Assembly: GCF_030418315.1 (NCBI RefSeq)
Contig: NZ_JAUHPV010000004.1
Span: 186,001-250,000 of the forward strand
Length of the DNA: 64,000 bases
Source of the DNA: Demequina zhanjiangensis
GTDB lineage: Bacteria > Actinomycetota > Actinomycetes > Actinomycetales > Demequinaceae
Reading direction: 5' to 3'
Shown: piece after piece, positions 29,501 through 38,341 of the stretch
Numbering within the stretch: position 1 is the stretch's first letter
How the letters are laid out: every line of letters starts with the position of its first letter
Position numbers and translations under genes: made by a program
The notes under the pieces: model-generated
Databases searched by the model: none
What the model saw: the letters and a program-made list of their open reading frames with translations, nothing else
Told to the model about the DNA's origin: nothing

Positions 29501-30826
29501 GTGCCCGATTCCGCTGTGCGCCGTGTGGACACGGCGCTGGGTCCTGTCCTCGCGCACCGCGACGGGGATCTGTGGCGCGCGAGAGGCATCCCCTACGCGG
29601 TCGCGGAGCGATTCCAGCGGCCCTCGCCGGTGAGCCCCTGGCGAAAGCCGTTCGACGCGTCGGCCCCTGCGCCGGTCAGCCCTCAGCATGCCGACGGCCT
29701 GATGGGCTCCGTCAGCCCCGACTACCTGGAACGGCTCGGCACCGACGAGCAGTGCCAGCGAGTCTCAGTGACCTGGCCTTCGGGAACGGGAGACGCACCG
29801 CTGCCCGTCGTCGTCTGGATCCATGGGGGCAGCTACCTCACCGGCGGCGGCGACCTGGACGGCTTCGACCCGGCCCTGCTGGTCCGGGAGCAGCGCGTGA
29901 TCGTCGTATCCGTGACCTACAGGCTGGGCCTGCTCGGATGGCTCGGCGACGGTGACTTCGCTCCCGCCAACCTTGGCCTGATGGACATGATCGAGGCGCT
30001 GCGCTGGGTGCGCACGTGCATCGAGGGCTTCGGAGGCGACACCTCGAAGGTGACCGTCATGGGGCAGTCGGCGGGCGGCGACGCGATCGCGGCGCTCATG
30101 GCGGTGCCCGAGGCACGCGGGCTCTTCAGGCGCGCGATCGTGCAGTCGGCCCCGCTCGGCATCGGCGACCGTCGCGGCGCCATGCAGCGCACCATGCTCC
30201 GCACCGTGCGTCCCGTCGACCCCACGATGAGCCTCGACCAGGTGCTCGACGCGAACGAGGAGATCTACCGCGCGACCCGCAAGCACGGGCTCAAGGGGCT
30301 CATGCCGTACGGGCCCCAATGGGGCAGGTACCCGCTTCCGCCCGAGTCCAAGCGCGCCGACGCCACCGCGCTCGCGCACGACGTCGACCTGCTGCTCGGC
30401 CACATGTCAGACGAGGGCGTGCTCGTGGGCGCGGCTCTCCCACCGCTCGGGAAGGCGTTCAGAGCGCCGGTCGTCGGCGGGGCCGTCCAGCACGCTGTCG
30501 CGGGGTCGCTCCAAGCGGCGGTCTACGAGAAGGCGGCGGCGCACTTCGTCGAGGAGCATCGGGCCGCCGGTGGCAACGCCATCCACTACGTGCTCGGGTG
30601 GAAGGCCACCGGCTCGCCGATCGCCGACGGGCATGGCATGGACATCCCGGTGCTGCTCGGGGACCCGGACGCCTGGGTGGAGGCCGATGGCCTGAAGCAT
30701 GAGAGCCCCGACCGCATACGTCGGGTCGGCGTCGCGGTGCGGCAGGCGTGGGGCGACTTCGTCAGGGACGGTCGCATCTCCCGCGAGTCGGCGGACGCGG
30801 CCTCGGAGTGGCTCACTCTCAGCTGA
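29501..30826 (+). CDS. Type-B carboxylesterase family protein
   Basis: A 441-residue alpha/beta hydrolase. It shows the oxyanion-hole motif VVWIHGGSYLTGGGD (about residues 97-111), the nucleophile elbow VTVMGQSAGGDA (Ser near 192) and the AIVQSAPLG segment following it. It is somewhat short for the family (about 500), because the C-terminal portion is reduced. It hydrolyses carboxylic esters; the substrate is unknown. GTG 29501 has GGGAGG 7 nt upstream. It converges with the GGDEF gene, leaving only 16 nt between stops. Confidence 0.82.
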   Translation: MPDSAVRRVDTALGPVLAHRDGDLWRARGIPYAVAERFQRPSPVSPWRKPFDASAPAPVSPQHADGLMGSVSPDYLERLGTDEQCQRVSVTWPSGTGDAPLPVVVWIHGGSYLTGGGDLDGFDPALLVREQRVIVVSVTYRLGLLGWLGDGDFAPANLGLMDMIEALRWVRTCIEGFGGDTSKVTVMGQSAGGDAIAALMAVPEARGLFRRAIVQSAPLGIGDRRGAMQRTMLRTVRPVDPTMSLDQVLDANEEIYRATRKHGLKGLMPYGPQWGRYPLPPESKRADATALAHDVDLLLGHMSDEGVLVGAALPPLGKAFRAPVVGGAVQHAVAGSLQAAVYEKAAAHFVEEHRAAGGNAIHYVLGWKATGSPIADGHGMDIPVLLGDPDAWVEADGLKHESPDRIRRVGVAVRQAWGDFVRDGRISRESADAASEWLTLS

Positions 30827-30842
30827 CCCGGCGTGCCCGGCG

Positions 30843-32312
30843 TCACGGTGCCGAAGCGTCCCGCTTCTCCTGCTTGTCCGCGTACATCGCGTGGTCGGCG
30901 CGCGTGAGCATCTCGTCCACCGTCGGCAGCTCGCCAGGCGTGCCCGTCGCGAGGCCGATGCTTGCAGACGCCCGCGCAGGCCCGTCGCTCAGGGAGAAGT
31001 CGTGGCCGAGCGAGGTGCGCACCCTGGTGGCCAGCGCGTCGGCCGCGTGCGCGGGCCCCTCGACGACCATGACGAACTCGTCGCCGCCCAGCCGGCCGAC
31101 GAGATCGGAGCCGTCGTGCCGCATGAGCCGGTCGAGCCTCACCGCGATCGCGACCAGCAGCTCGTCGCCGATCGCGTGGCCGCGGGTGTCGTTGATCTCC
31201 TTGAAGCCGTTGAGATCGATGAAGCACACGACGATCCCCTCCGCCTTGCCCGAGGCGACCCGCGCCGCCGCGTCTGCCAGGTGCCTGTCCACGGCCCGCC
31301 TGTTCGGAAGCCCGGTGAGCACGTCCCTCTCGGCGAGGAGGCGCAGCCTTGCCTCAGCCTCGCGGTGGGCCTGGGCGAGCTGGTTCACTCGAGTCAGCAC
31401 CATGACCACGAGGGTGATCGTCGCGCCTGCGCTCGCGAGCCAGCCCACGTACCCTCCGGTGAGCGACCTCGCGACGGAGACGACGGGGGTCAGCACCACC
31501 GCGACGCCGAGCATCACGATGCGCGTCGAGGTGAGACGGCTCGGATGGGGTTCGCCCAGCTCGAGCGAGGACGGCGCGACGGGATGCGCGATCGCGCCCC
31601 ACGCGCACGCGAAGGCGAGCGGCCAGAACGCACCCACCCACCAGGGGGCGATCCCCGTCACGGGGTCCGCATACATCGCGCCCAGCGCGTTGCCTGCGAC
31701 AGTCACGACGAGCGCGGCCCCGTAGTAGCGCATGACGGGAAGCGCCTCGCGCGGCACGACGCGGTTCGCCCGGAGTCCGACGACGACGCCGATCGAGCCC
31801 GCGAGGATGATCACGATCGCGAAGATGTAGGCGCGTTCGGCGAGCGTGGCCTCGCCGGCCTCGAGTGCGGGCGCGAGAAGCACCTGCCACAGCGCAGAGG
31901 CGCCTGCGACGGCGAGCGTGGCGGCATCGAGCACCCCGCCGGTGTCGCGGCTCGCCGATCTGCGCACGACGAGAGCGGCGGCGGCCAGGAGGAACAGATA
32001 CGAGACGCCCATGAGCAGCTGCACGAGCGTGTGGGTGGCCGCCATGTCTCCGTGGAGGAGCACGGTGACGAACCACACGAGCGTGACGAAGTCCAGGAGC
32101 ACGAACCCCGCGAACAGGGTGGCGTAGAACAGGCGCACGAACCCTGCGGAGCGCACCATCCTGACGCCGCCGGCCCACGTGACGAGCAGGCTCATGGCCG
32201 CGACTGCCAGCGCGCTCGCGGTCGCACCGCCGAACAGGGCGGCGCCCACGGAGACGAGGGCCATCGCGGCGACACCCCAGTGCACGCGCGCGGCTGCCGA
32301 CATCTGTCTCAC
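30843..32312 (-). CDS. Membrane-anchored diguanylate cyclase (GGDEF), copy 1
   Basis: A 489-residue protein with about eight to nine hydrophobic helices in residues 10-310, a short linker, and a C-terminal GGDEF domain that makes cyclic di-GMP from two GTP. The active-site motif reads GRLGGDEFVMV, with the substrate-binding segments LTGLPNRRAVDRHL and FIDLNGFKEINDT. The inhibitory RxxD site is absent (DGSD occupies that position), so product inhibition is unlikely through it. GTG 32312 is taken; the ATG at 32303 is equally plausible. Very similar in layout to the second GGDEF protein. Confidence 0.88.
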   Translation of the reverse strand: MRQMSAAARVHWGVAAMALVSVGAALFGGATASALAVAAMSLLVTWAGGVRMVRSAGFVRLFYATLFAGFVLLDFVTLVWFVTVLLHGDMAATHTLVQLLMGVSYLFLLAAAALVVRRSASRDTGGVLDAATLAVAGASALWQVLLAPALEAGEATLAERAYIFAIVIILAGSIGVVVGLRANRVVPREALPVMRYYGAALVVTVAGNALGAMYADPVTGIAPWWVGAFWPLAFACAWGAIAHPVAPSSLELGEPHPSRLTSTRIVMLGVAVVLTPVVSVARSLTGGYVGWLASAGATITLVVMVLTRVNQLAQAHREAEARLRLLAERDVLTGLPNRRAVDRHLADAAARVASGKAEGIVVCFIDLNGFKEINDTRGHAIGDELLVAIAVRLDRLMRHDGSDLVGRLGGDEFVMVVEGPAHAADALATRVRTSLGHDFSLSDGPARASASIGLATGTPGELPTVDEMLTRADHAMYADKQEKRDASAP

Positions 32313-32397
32313 TCGTCGCTCATCGGTCGCAGTGCGCGTCGTTCAAGGTGCGTGCGCGGGCGATACGGCCCTGCGTGGGCAACATCACAGGGATGCA

Positions 32398-32414
32398 CCG
32401 GAGTCAGGCTCCGG
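32398..32414 (-). terminator. Hairpin after MFS gene
   Basis: CCGGAG and CTCCGG pair around TCAGG directly downstream of the minus-strand MFS stop (32422). It is a weak terminator candidate and the only notable element in the 109-nt gap. Confidence 0.35.
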
Positions 32415-32421
32415 CGGGCGG

Positions 32422-33657
32422 TCAGCGCTCGACCGGCACCTCACGCATGCCTCGCAGCGGCGACAGCAGCACGAGGGGCACGGAGGCCAGGATCAGCAGC
32501 GCGCCCGCCCAGAACGCGGCAGGCGTGCCAGCGGCCGACGCCAGGGCGCCTCCGAGGACGGCGCCGACAGGCCCGGTTCCCTGCACCGCGAAGCTCATGG
32601 AGGCGTTCATCCGCCCCTGCATGTCAGGCGGGCACAGCTGCTGACGCAGCGTTCTCCCCGTGACCGAGTAGACCGTCACCGCGGCGAGTGAGACGGTCTC
32701 GGCGAGCAGCAGCACGCCGATGTTCCATCCTCGCGGAAGCGCCAGGGAGACCGGGTACAGCAGAGCGGCGGCGCCTCCGACGACGGACGCGGCGACGACG
32801 ACCCCGCCCTCGCCGAATCGGCGCGTGAGGGCCGGGCTTGCAGCGGCTCCAGCGATGCCTCCGACGCCAGAGACGCCGAGCAGCACGCCCAGCGCGAGCG
32901 CATCGAACCCCATCGTGCGGATCACTGCGACGGGCATCATCGCCACGATCGCCATCATCCCGAGGTTCGCCACAGCGCTACGTGCCAGGATGCGTCGTTG
33001 CAGAGGGTGGGAGACCACGTATGCGAGGCCGTCCCGGATGCGCGGGGGTGCGGCGTGGACGTGTCGGCGCGGTTCGGGGAGCTTCAGGGCGGCGAAGCCG
33101 GTGACGACGGTCGACGCGGCGGCCGCCAGGGGCAGCAGGGGCGCCGCGGCGAAGCGGCCGAGCACGCCGCCCAACGTCGGGGCGACGGTTGACGACACGT
33201 GCGCTCCGGTCTCGATCCTCGCGTTGGCGGCTCCGAGCGCCCCCTGGGGCATCATCGCAGGCACCGCTGCCTGCGCCACGACGACGTAGGTGGTGGCAGC
33301 AAGGCCTGCCGCCACGGCCAGCGCGAGCAGCCACCGCTCCGTGAGCCAGCCGAGCGCCCACACCCCTGCGATCGCGGCCAGCGCAAGGCCGCGCACGAGC
33401 GCGGCGGTGGCCATGATCCGACGTGGCGAGAAGCGGTCCGCCCACAGCCCGGCGGGGAGCGAGATCAGCAGAGGTGCGAGGAACAGCCCGGCCTTGATGG
33501 TTCCGATCCACAGCGGACTCGCCGCGAGCGTGACCGTCGCCACGAGCGGGATGCCGAGCACTGCGAGCTCGTCGGCGAATCGCTCCGCCACGCGCGCCGT
33601 CACGAGTGCGCGCAACGGGCCGCGCGCCTGCGGCTGCGGGGGCGGCTGCGCGGTCAC
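32422..33657 (-). CDS. MFS transporter (DHA3/EntS-like)
   Basis: A 411-residue major-facilitator protein with about 12 hydrophobic segments, probably a drug or metabolite exporter. The motif-A-like loop GLWADRFSPRRIM is near residue 70. The C-terminal half carries LRQQLCPPDMQGRMNASMSF, a segment shared with two other transporters in this window. GTG 33657 is supported by GATACT 6 nt upstream. It sits between the two GGDEF genes on the same strand. Confidence 0.85.
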   Translation of the reverse strand: MTAQPPPQPQARGPLRALVTARVAERFADELAVLGIPLVATVTLAASPLWIGTIKAGLFLAPLLISLPAGLWADRFSPRRIMATAALVRGLALAAIAGVWALGWLTERWLLALAVAAGLAATTYVVVAQAAVPAMMPQGALGAANARIETGAHVSSTVAPTLGGVLGRFAAAPLLPLAAAASTVVTGFAALKLPEPRRHVHAAPPRIRDGLAYVVSHPLQRRILARSAVANLGMMAIVAMMPVAVIRTMGFDALALGVLLGVSGVGGIAGAAASPALTRRFGEGGVVVAASVVGGAAALLYPVSLALPRGWNIGVLLLAETVSLAAVTVYSVTGRTLRQQLCPPDMQGRMNASMSFAVQGTGPVGAVLGGALASAAGTPAAFWAGALLILASVPLVLLSPLRGMREVPVER

Positions 33658-33663
33658 CGAGTG

Positions 33664-33669
33664 AGTATC
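33664..33669 (-). promoter_or_regulatory. Leaderless -10 box GATACT of the MFS gene
   Basis: GATACT, then CACTCG, then the GTG start at 33657. Confidence 0.55.
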
Positions 33670-33712
33670 TCACCGGCGCGTCGGGCCCGTGCGATGCGAT
33701 CCGCGAGGGAGG

Positions 33713-35185
33713 TCAGGCGTTCCGGGTGGCGCGACGACGACGCTTGTCCTCGTACATGGCGTGATCGGCGAGCGTGAGCAGCGCATCCTCGGTGCAGGGC
33801 TCGCCCCGTGTCGCGGATGCCGAGCCGATGCTCGCGCTGATCGTCGCGAGGCCGTCCGTCAGCAGCACGGGCTCGTCGAAGGCTCCGCGCAGGCGCGCCT
33901 CGATCGACTGGAGGGCGTGCGCCGGATCGCATTCGGCGATCAGGATGAACTCGTCGCCGCCGAGCCTTCCCAGCACATCTCCCTGGTCGATCCTTGCGGC
34001 GGCTGCGAGGCGCCGAGTCACCCGCTGCAGCAGCTGATCGCCGGTGGCATGGCCACGGGTGTCGTTGATCTCCTTGAACCCGTCCAGGTCGATGAACGCG
34101 ACCACGACGCCCGGGGACCTGCCAGCGTCCACCTTGGAGACGAGCTGGGAGAGATGCCGGTCCACCGAGCGTCGGTTGGGCAGCCCCGTGAGGACGTCGT
34201 GATCGGCGAGGACCTGGAGCCGTGCCTCTGCTGCTCGGTGCGCCCGCGCCAGCTGGCCCACGCGCAGCAGGACCATGATGAGGATCGCCAGATGCGCGAG
34301 CGCGCCCGAGAGCCATTCGGTGTACCAGCCCGCGAGCTCCCGGGTCACGGCGATCGCGGGCGTCGCGACGAGGGCGGCGCCGAGGAGCGCGAGCCGCTTC
34401 GAGCTGAGGCGGCTGGGGCGCGGCTTGCCGACAGCGAAGGCCTCAGGGCCGGCCGGGTGGGCGACTGCAGCCCATGCTGCGGCGTAGGAGACGGTCCACA
34501 GCGAGTCGATCCAGTCGGGGGACATGCCGGTGGTGGCGTCCACGAGCACGGAGTCGAGGACGTTCGCGGCGACTGCGATGAGGATCGCGGTGGCGAAGTA
34601 GCCGAGGACCGGCAGGGCCGCGCGCGGCACGGAACCGTTGACGCCGACACCGGTGACGATGCCGGCTGCGGCGCTCAGGATGATCGTGATGGTGAACGCG
34701 TAGACGCGCTGTGACGCCGGAGCGTCAGCGTCGTGGAGGGCAGGGGACAGGAACGCCTGCCAGGTCGCTGAGGCGAGCGCGACACCCATCGTGGCGGCGT
34801 CGAGGACGCCGCCAGGGTCCCGCCGCACGGACGGCGCCATCGCGATGAACGCCGCGGCGAGCAGGAACAGGTACGAGAGCCCGAGAAGCAGCCTGTAAGG
34901 GCCATCCGGCGGCAGGTCGGCACCTCCCCACGGCACCGTGATCATCCACATGAGGTTCACGGCGATGAGCAGGGTGAAGCCGGTGAGAAGGAGCGCGTAG
35001 GGCACCCGGGTCGGGCCGATGGCGCGGATCATCCTTGCGAGCACGGTGCCCGCCACGAGCATGCTCAGCAGCGTGACGACGGCGCCCTTCACCACGGGCC
35101 CCCCGGTGCAGTACACGCCGAGCGACACAGCCGCGAGCGCGACGGCGGCGGCGAGCACCTTCGCGGCGGGGCTGAGTCGGGTCAT
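33713..35185 (-). CDS. Membrane-anchored diguanylate cyclase (GGDEF), copy 2
   Basis: A 490-residue paralogue of the 30843-32312 product with the same layout: a multi-helix membrane sensor over residues 8-310 and a C-terminal GGDEF domain (LTGLPNRRSVDRHL, FIDLDGFKEINDT, GRLGGDEFILI). The residue expected as Arg in the inhibitory RxxD site is again replaced (DQGD). The start at 35185 has TAGGAGC just before it. A good -35 TTGACT (35214-35219) with a GATAGG box (35192-35197) gives a promoter almost at the start codon. Confidence 0.88.
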   Translation of the reverse strand: MTRLSPAAKVLAAAVALAAVSLGVYCTGGPVVKGAVVTLLSMLVAGTVLARMIRAIGPTRVPYALLLTGFTLLIAVNLMWMITVPWGGADLPPDGPYRLLLGLSYLFLLAAAFIAMAPSVRRDPGGVLDAATMGVALASATWQAFLSPALHDADAPASQRVYAFTITIILSAAAGIVTGVGVNGSVPRAALPVLGYFATAILIAVAANVLDSVLVDATTGMSPDWIDSLWTVSYAAAWAAVAHPAGPEAFAVGKPRPSRLSSKRLALLGAALVATPAIAVTRELAGWYTEWLSGALAHLAILIMVLLRVGQLARAHRAAEARLQVLADHDVLTGLPNRRSVDRHLSQLVSKVDAGRSPGVVVAFIDLDGFKEINDTRGHATGDQLLQRVTRRLAAAARIDQGDVLGRLGGDEFILIAECDPAHALQSIEARLRGAFDEPVLLTDGLATISASIGSASATRGEPCTEDALLTLADHAMYEDKRRRRATRNA

Positions 35186-35191
35186 GGCGCT

Positions 35192-35219
35192 CCTATCGGC
35201 GGTCTTGGCGAGGAGTCAA
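35192..35219 (-). promoter_or_regulatory. Promoter of the second GGDEF gene
   Basis: TTGACT and GATAGG are separated by 16 nt. The rest of the 283-nt gap to the SPFH gene holds the promoter described next. Confidence 0.5.
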
Positions 35220-35334
35220 CAGGACACCCGTCGAAAAAGGGGTGGACAGTGGTGAACGTCACGTCGGCACGCGGGGAGATGTCGGGATCGCCCTTTCTCG
35301 GGAACTGGAACGCCCCCGCCTTTCCGGGTCACCA

Positions 35335-35379
35335 GGTGCCTGCATCGGGTTGCGGCCACTTGCGGCACCTGGATAGGTT
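35335..35379 (+). promoter_or_regulatory. Promoter with inverted repeat upstream of the SPFH operon
   Basis: TTGCGG (35350-35355), 18 nt, TAGGTT (35374-35379) predicts a start near 35386 and a leader of about 83 nt. The box region is framed by CAGGTGCC (from about 35333) and GGCACCTG (about 35364-35371), an inverted repeat that covers the -35 and could be an operator. Confidence 0.45.
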
Positions 35380-35468
35380 TCCTGTGCGGACTGTCCTGTC
35401 CGCGCTAGGGGGAGGGCCTCGCGGGGTCCGCCGCGCGGCATGCGCCGCGCCTGAGTCGAGGAGTTGCT

Positions 35469-36659
35469 GTGGGGTTCATCCAGATCGCGCTGGGAGCAGG
35501 CTGGGACGCGCTGAAATCGTCATTCGGGGATCAGTTCCTCGACTTCCTGGTCCCGCCCACCGGCTTGAGCGACACCGCAGTCCTCTTCCCTGCGGTGACC
35601 CAGGGCACGAACGCTGGACGTGGCCAGAACACGCGCGGCTCCGAGAACATCATCACGAACGGCTCGGTCATCGTCGTGCCGGAGGGCTACGGCCTCCTGA
35701 CGTTCCAGGACGGCGCGGTCTCCGCCGTCGTCGCCGAGGCGGGCGCGTACCGGTGGGACAGCGAGTCGCAGGACTCCAAGTCGGTGTTCTCCGGCGGCGG
35801 CCTGCTCAACTCGACCTTCACCACCTCGTGGGAGCGCTTCAAGTTCGGCGGCCGGCCCATGGGTCAGCAGCTCGCCTTCTACGTGAACCTCAAGGAGATC
35901 CCGAACAACAAGTTCGGCACGCAGAGCCCCATCTACTGGGACGACCGCTACCTCAACACGCAGGCGGGCGCGATCACGCGAGGCACCTACGTGCTCGAGA
36001 TCGCGGACCCGGTGCTGTTCGTGAAGACCCTCGTGCCCGCGTCGTACCTGTCGGCGGGCGCACGACCCTTCGACATCACCGAGGCCACCAACCCGGTCTC
36101 CGAGCAGCTCTTCAGCGAGGTCGTCGGATCGCTCGCGGGCGCGTTCTCGCGCTACGTGAACGACCCCGACAAGGACCACCGCATCACCCGCATCCAGGGT
36201 GACTCCGTGGGCTTCGCGAAGTCGCTGTCGGAGGAGGTGGAGAAGAACTACCAGTGGACCACCGAGCGCGGCCTCGAGATCTCCTCCGCGACGCTCGTCG
36301 CCATCGAGTACGACGCCGACACGCAGGCGCTCCTCTCCGACGTCCGCAAGGCGGACGCGCTGTCCGGCGGCCGCGCCGACACGTTCCTCAAGCAGTCCGT
36401 CGCGCGCGGCGTCGAGAACGCGGGCGAGACCGGCGGAGGCACGGGCCTCGCCATGATGGGCATGGGCATGGGTGCGATCGGCGGCATGGTCCCGCAGACC
36501 CCCGGCGCCCCTGCAGGCATGGCTGCGGGCGCCGCCGCACAGCAGCCCGCCGCACCCGACCCCCACGCGCAGCTCGCCTCTGCGAAGAAGATGCTCGACG
36601 ACGGGCTCATCACGCAGGAGGACTACGACGCCCTCAAGAAGAAGGCCCTCGGGCTCTAG
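35469..36659 (+). CDS. SPFH-domain protein with C-terminal SHOCT motif, YdjI-like
   Basis: A 396-residue protein. Residues about 40-300 form an SPFH/band-7 domain of the kind in Bacillus YdjI (NIITNGSVIVVPEGYGLLTFQDG, then GGGLLNSTFTTSWERFKFGG). A Gly/Met/Ala-rich linker follows, and the last 30 residues are a SHOCT helix pair (AKKMLDDGLITQEDYDALKK). The B. subtilis ydjFGHI operon answers membrane stress; a similar membrane-associated scaffold role is inferred here. GTG 35469 follows GAGGAG. Nine bases separate it from the zinc-ribbon gene. Confidence 0.82.
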   Translation: MGFIQIALGAGWDALKSSFGDQFLDFLVPPTGLSDTAVLFPAVTQGTNAGRGQNTRGSENIITNGSVIVVPEGYGLLTFQDGAVSAVVAEAGAYRWDSESQDSKSVFSGGGLLNSTFTTSWERFKFGGRPMGQQLAFYVNLKEIPNNKFGTQSPIYWDDRYLNTQAGAITRGTYVLEIADPVLFVKTLVPASYLSAGARPFDITEATNPVSEQLFSEVVGSLAGAFSRYVNDPDKDHRITRIQGDSVGFAKSLSEEVEKNYQWTTERGLEISSATLVAIEYDADTQALLSDVRKADALSGGRADTFLKQSVARGVENAGETGGGTGLAMMGMGMGAIGGMVPQTPGAPAGMAAGAAAQQPAAPDPHAQLASAKKMLDDGLITQEDYDALKKKALGL

Positions 36660-36667
36660 GGGCAGGC

Positions 36668-37921
36668 ATGGCTGACATCAACCCCGAGTCCCCGGGGTCG
36701 CAGGACGGCGCGCCCGACGGCGCCGACGGCCTGGACGCCCCTGACACCTCCGGCCCCCAGCACCTGGCGACCCCGGCCGGCCGCGCCGACGGCGTGGTGC
36801 GCTGCCCCAAGTGCGGCGCCTCGGACGTGGTCGAGCTCAAGGACCAGCACATGTTCATGTGCGAGTTCTGCCGTCACCGGTGGGGCTTCGAGCGCCTCGA
36901 CGAGGCGATGGGCCTGTCCGAGGGCATCGCCGACCTTCGTGGCACGACCTACTCGACCGCCGCATCGGACATCGTCTCCGACGACGCGCTCGTCACCATG
37001 AAGTGCGACGGCTGCGGCTCGGAGGTGGTCGTCGACACCGACCGCACGCTCCAGGCGCGCTGCCACTGGTGCAAGCACGTGCTGTCGCTCAACAACCGCA
37101 TCCCGAACGGTGCGGTGCCCGACGGCATCCTGCCCTTCTCCATCACGCGCGAGCAGGCGATGCAGCACATCGCGAGGTTCGTGGAGGAGCGGAAATCGTT
37201 CGCGCTGCCCGAGTTCTCGTCCACGTTCACGCCCGAAAACATCATGGGCGTCTACCTGCCGTACATGACGGTGGACGGCAACATCTCGGTGCGGCTGGAC
37301 GGCGTGGGCGAGATCACGAGGCGCACCACGCACAGCAAGGAGCACGGCACCACCTACTACGGTGACCGCTACTCCGTGACGCGCTTCCTGGACATCGAGA
37401 TCGACGACCTCATCGTGGAGTCGAACTTCGACAAGGCCGACATCCACTCGGCGACGAGCACGAACAACGTGATCAACGCGATCCTCCCGTTCGACGTGAA
37501 GAACATCGTGCGGTTCGACGCCCACTTCCTGGGAGACGAGCACACCTCGCAGCGCCGCGACATGGACATCGACGAGGCGGAGAGCATCGCGGCCGGGCAC
37601 TTCATGACGGTCGCGCGCGGAGCCTCGACGCAGTCGGTCGCGCAGTACAAGCGCGGCGTCCGCTGGGAGTCCGAGCAGGTGCGCATCGACGGCGCCCGCT
37701 GGACCTCGGTGCTGCTGCCGGTGTGGCTCTACGGATTCACCGAGACACGCAAGGGACGTCCCGTGACGCACTACATCGCGGTCAACGGCCGCACAGGCGC
37801 GACGATGGGCTCGGTCCCGATCAACACGCGCAAGGCCGCGCTGCTGGCCTGGGGCATCGCCGTCGGCGTGTCCGTCGTCACGTGGCCCCTGGGCTTCCTG
37901 ACCCTGGCGGTGGGCGGATGA
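36668..37921 (+). CDS. Double zinc-ribbon membrane-associated protein, YdjG-like
   Basis: A 417-residue protein. After a disordered acidic N-terminus there are two zinc ribbons: Cys46-x2-Cys49 with Cys65-x2-Cys68, and Cys113-x2-Cys116 with Cys132-x2-Cys135. The region NGAVPDGILPFSITREQAM then opens a large domain like that of YdjG/primosomal-protein-like TFIIB-ribbon proteins, and a hydrophobic helix lies at the C-terminus (about residues 392-415). ATG 36668 is used. The stop overlaps the next small gene by 4 nt. It very likely works with the SPFH protein. Confidence 0.75.
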   Translation: MADINPESPGSQDGAPDGADGLDAPDTSGPQHLATPAGRADGVVRCPKCGASDVVELKDQHMFMCEFCRHRWGFERLDEAMGLSEGIADLRGTTYSTAASDIVSDDALVTMKCDGCGSEVVVDTDRTLQARCHWCKHVLSLNNRIPNGAVPDGILPFSITREQAMQHIARFVEERKSFALPEFSSTFTPENIMGVYLPYMTVDGNISVRLDGVGEITRRTTHSKEHGTTYYGDRYSVTRFLDIEIDDLIVESNFDKADIHSATSTNNVINAILPFDVKNIVRFDAHFLGDEHTSQRRDMDIDEAESIAAGHFMTVARGASTQSVAQYKRGVRWESEQVRIDGARWTSVLLPVWLYGFTETRKGRPVTHYIAVNGRTGATMGSVPINTRKAALLAWGIAVGVSVVTWPLGFLTLAVGG

Positions 37922-38283
37922 ACGGCGACGGCGGAGGCGGCGTCGCATTCGTCGCGCTGCTCCTGTTCGCGGCGGGTCCCGCGGCGGGTTGGGGCACCTG
38001 GTGGTGGATCCAGCGCAAGTACCGCAACCGCGACGCCCGCTACCGTCCCGACCGGACGGTGGATCATCACGTCTCGGGCCTGACCGGAGACGACCACCCC
38101 AAGGGAAGCTTCCGCAGCCGCTCGGGGTCCACCGAGGGACGCAACGAGAACGAGCCCGACCGTCGTGCGCGCAACGCGCAGTTCTTCCATGGGGAGCTGC
38201 ACTCACCGCCCACGCCGGACGAGCCCGATGACGACCTGACGGGGGAGGACCCGGAGCCACCCCCGCCGCCACCGGCACCCTGA
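37918..38283 (+). CDS. Small single-pass membrane protein of the SPFH module
   Basis: A 121-residue protein with one N-terminal membrane helix (about residues 8-30), then the aromatic/basic segment WGTWWWIQRKYRNRDARYRPDR and a charged, Pro-rich disordered tail ending in PPPPPPAP. It starts at ATG 37918 overlapping the preceding stop (ATGA), so it is coupled to the zinc-ribbon protein. I recognise no family. B. subtilis has a membrane protein (YdjH) in the equivalent operon position, but no similarity is claimed. Confidence 0.6.
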   Translation: MNGDGGGGVAFVALLLFAAGPAAGWGTWWWIQRKYRNRDARYRPDRTVDHHVSGLTGDDHPKGSFRSRSGSTEGRNENEPDRRARNAQFFHGELHSPPTPDEPDDDLTGEDPEPPPPPPAP

Positions 38284-38329
38284 CGTCGGGGAGGCGCCCG
38301 GACGGGGACTGTCCTCGGCTCCGGGCGCC

Positions 38330-38335
38330 TACACT
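38330..38335 (+). promoter_or_regulatory. Leaderless -10 box TACACT of the MFS gene
   Basis: TACACT, six bases, GTG 38342. No Shine-Dalgarno sequence is present. Confidence 0.6.
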
Positions 38336-38341
38336 CGTCCG

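Noticed and set aside
30699-32663. Very long open frames antisense to real genes (for example opposite the GGDEF gene, opposite ettA and opposite malQ).
   Set aside because: They encode low-complexity Arg/His/Asp-rich sequence, mirror the high third-position GC of the true genes and lack start signals; they are compositional shadows.
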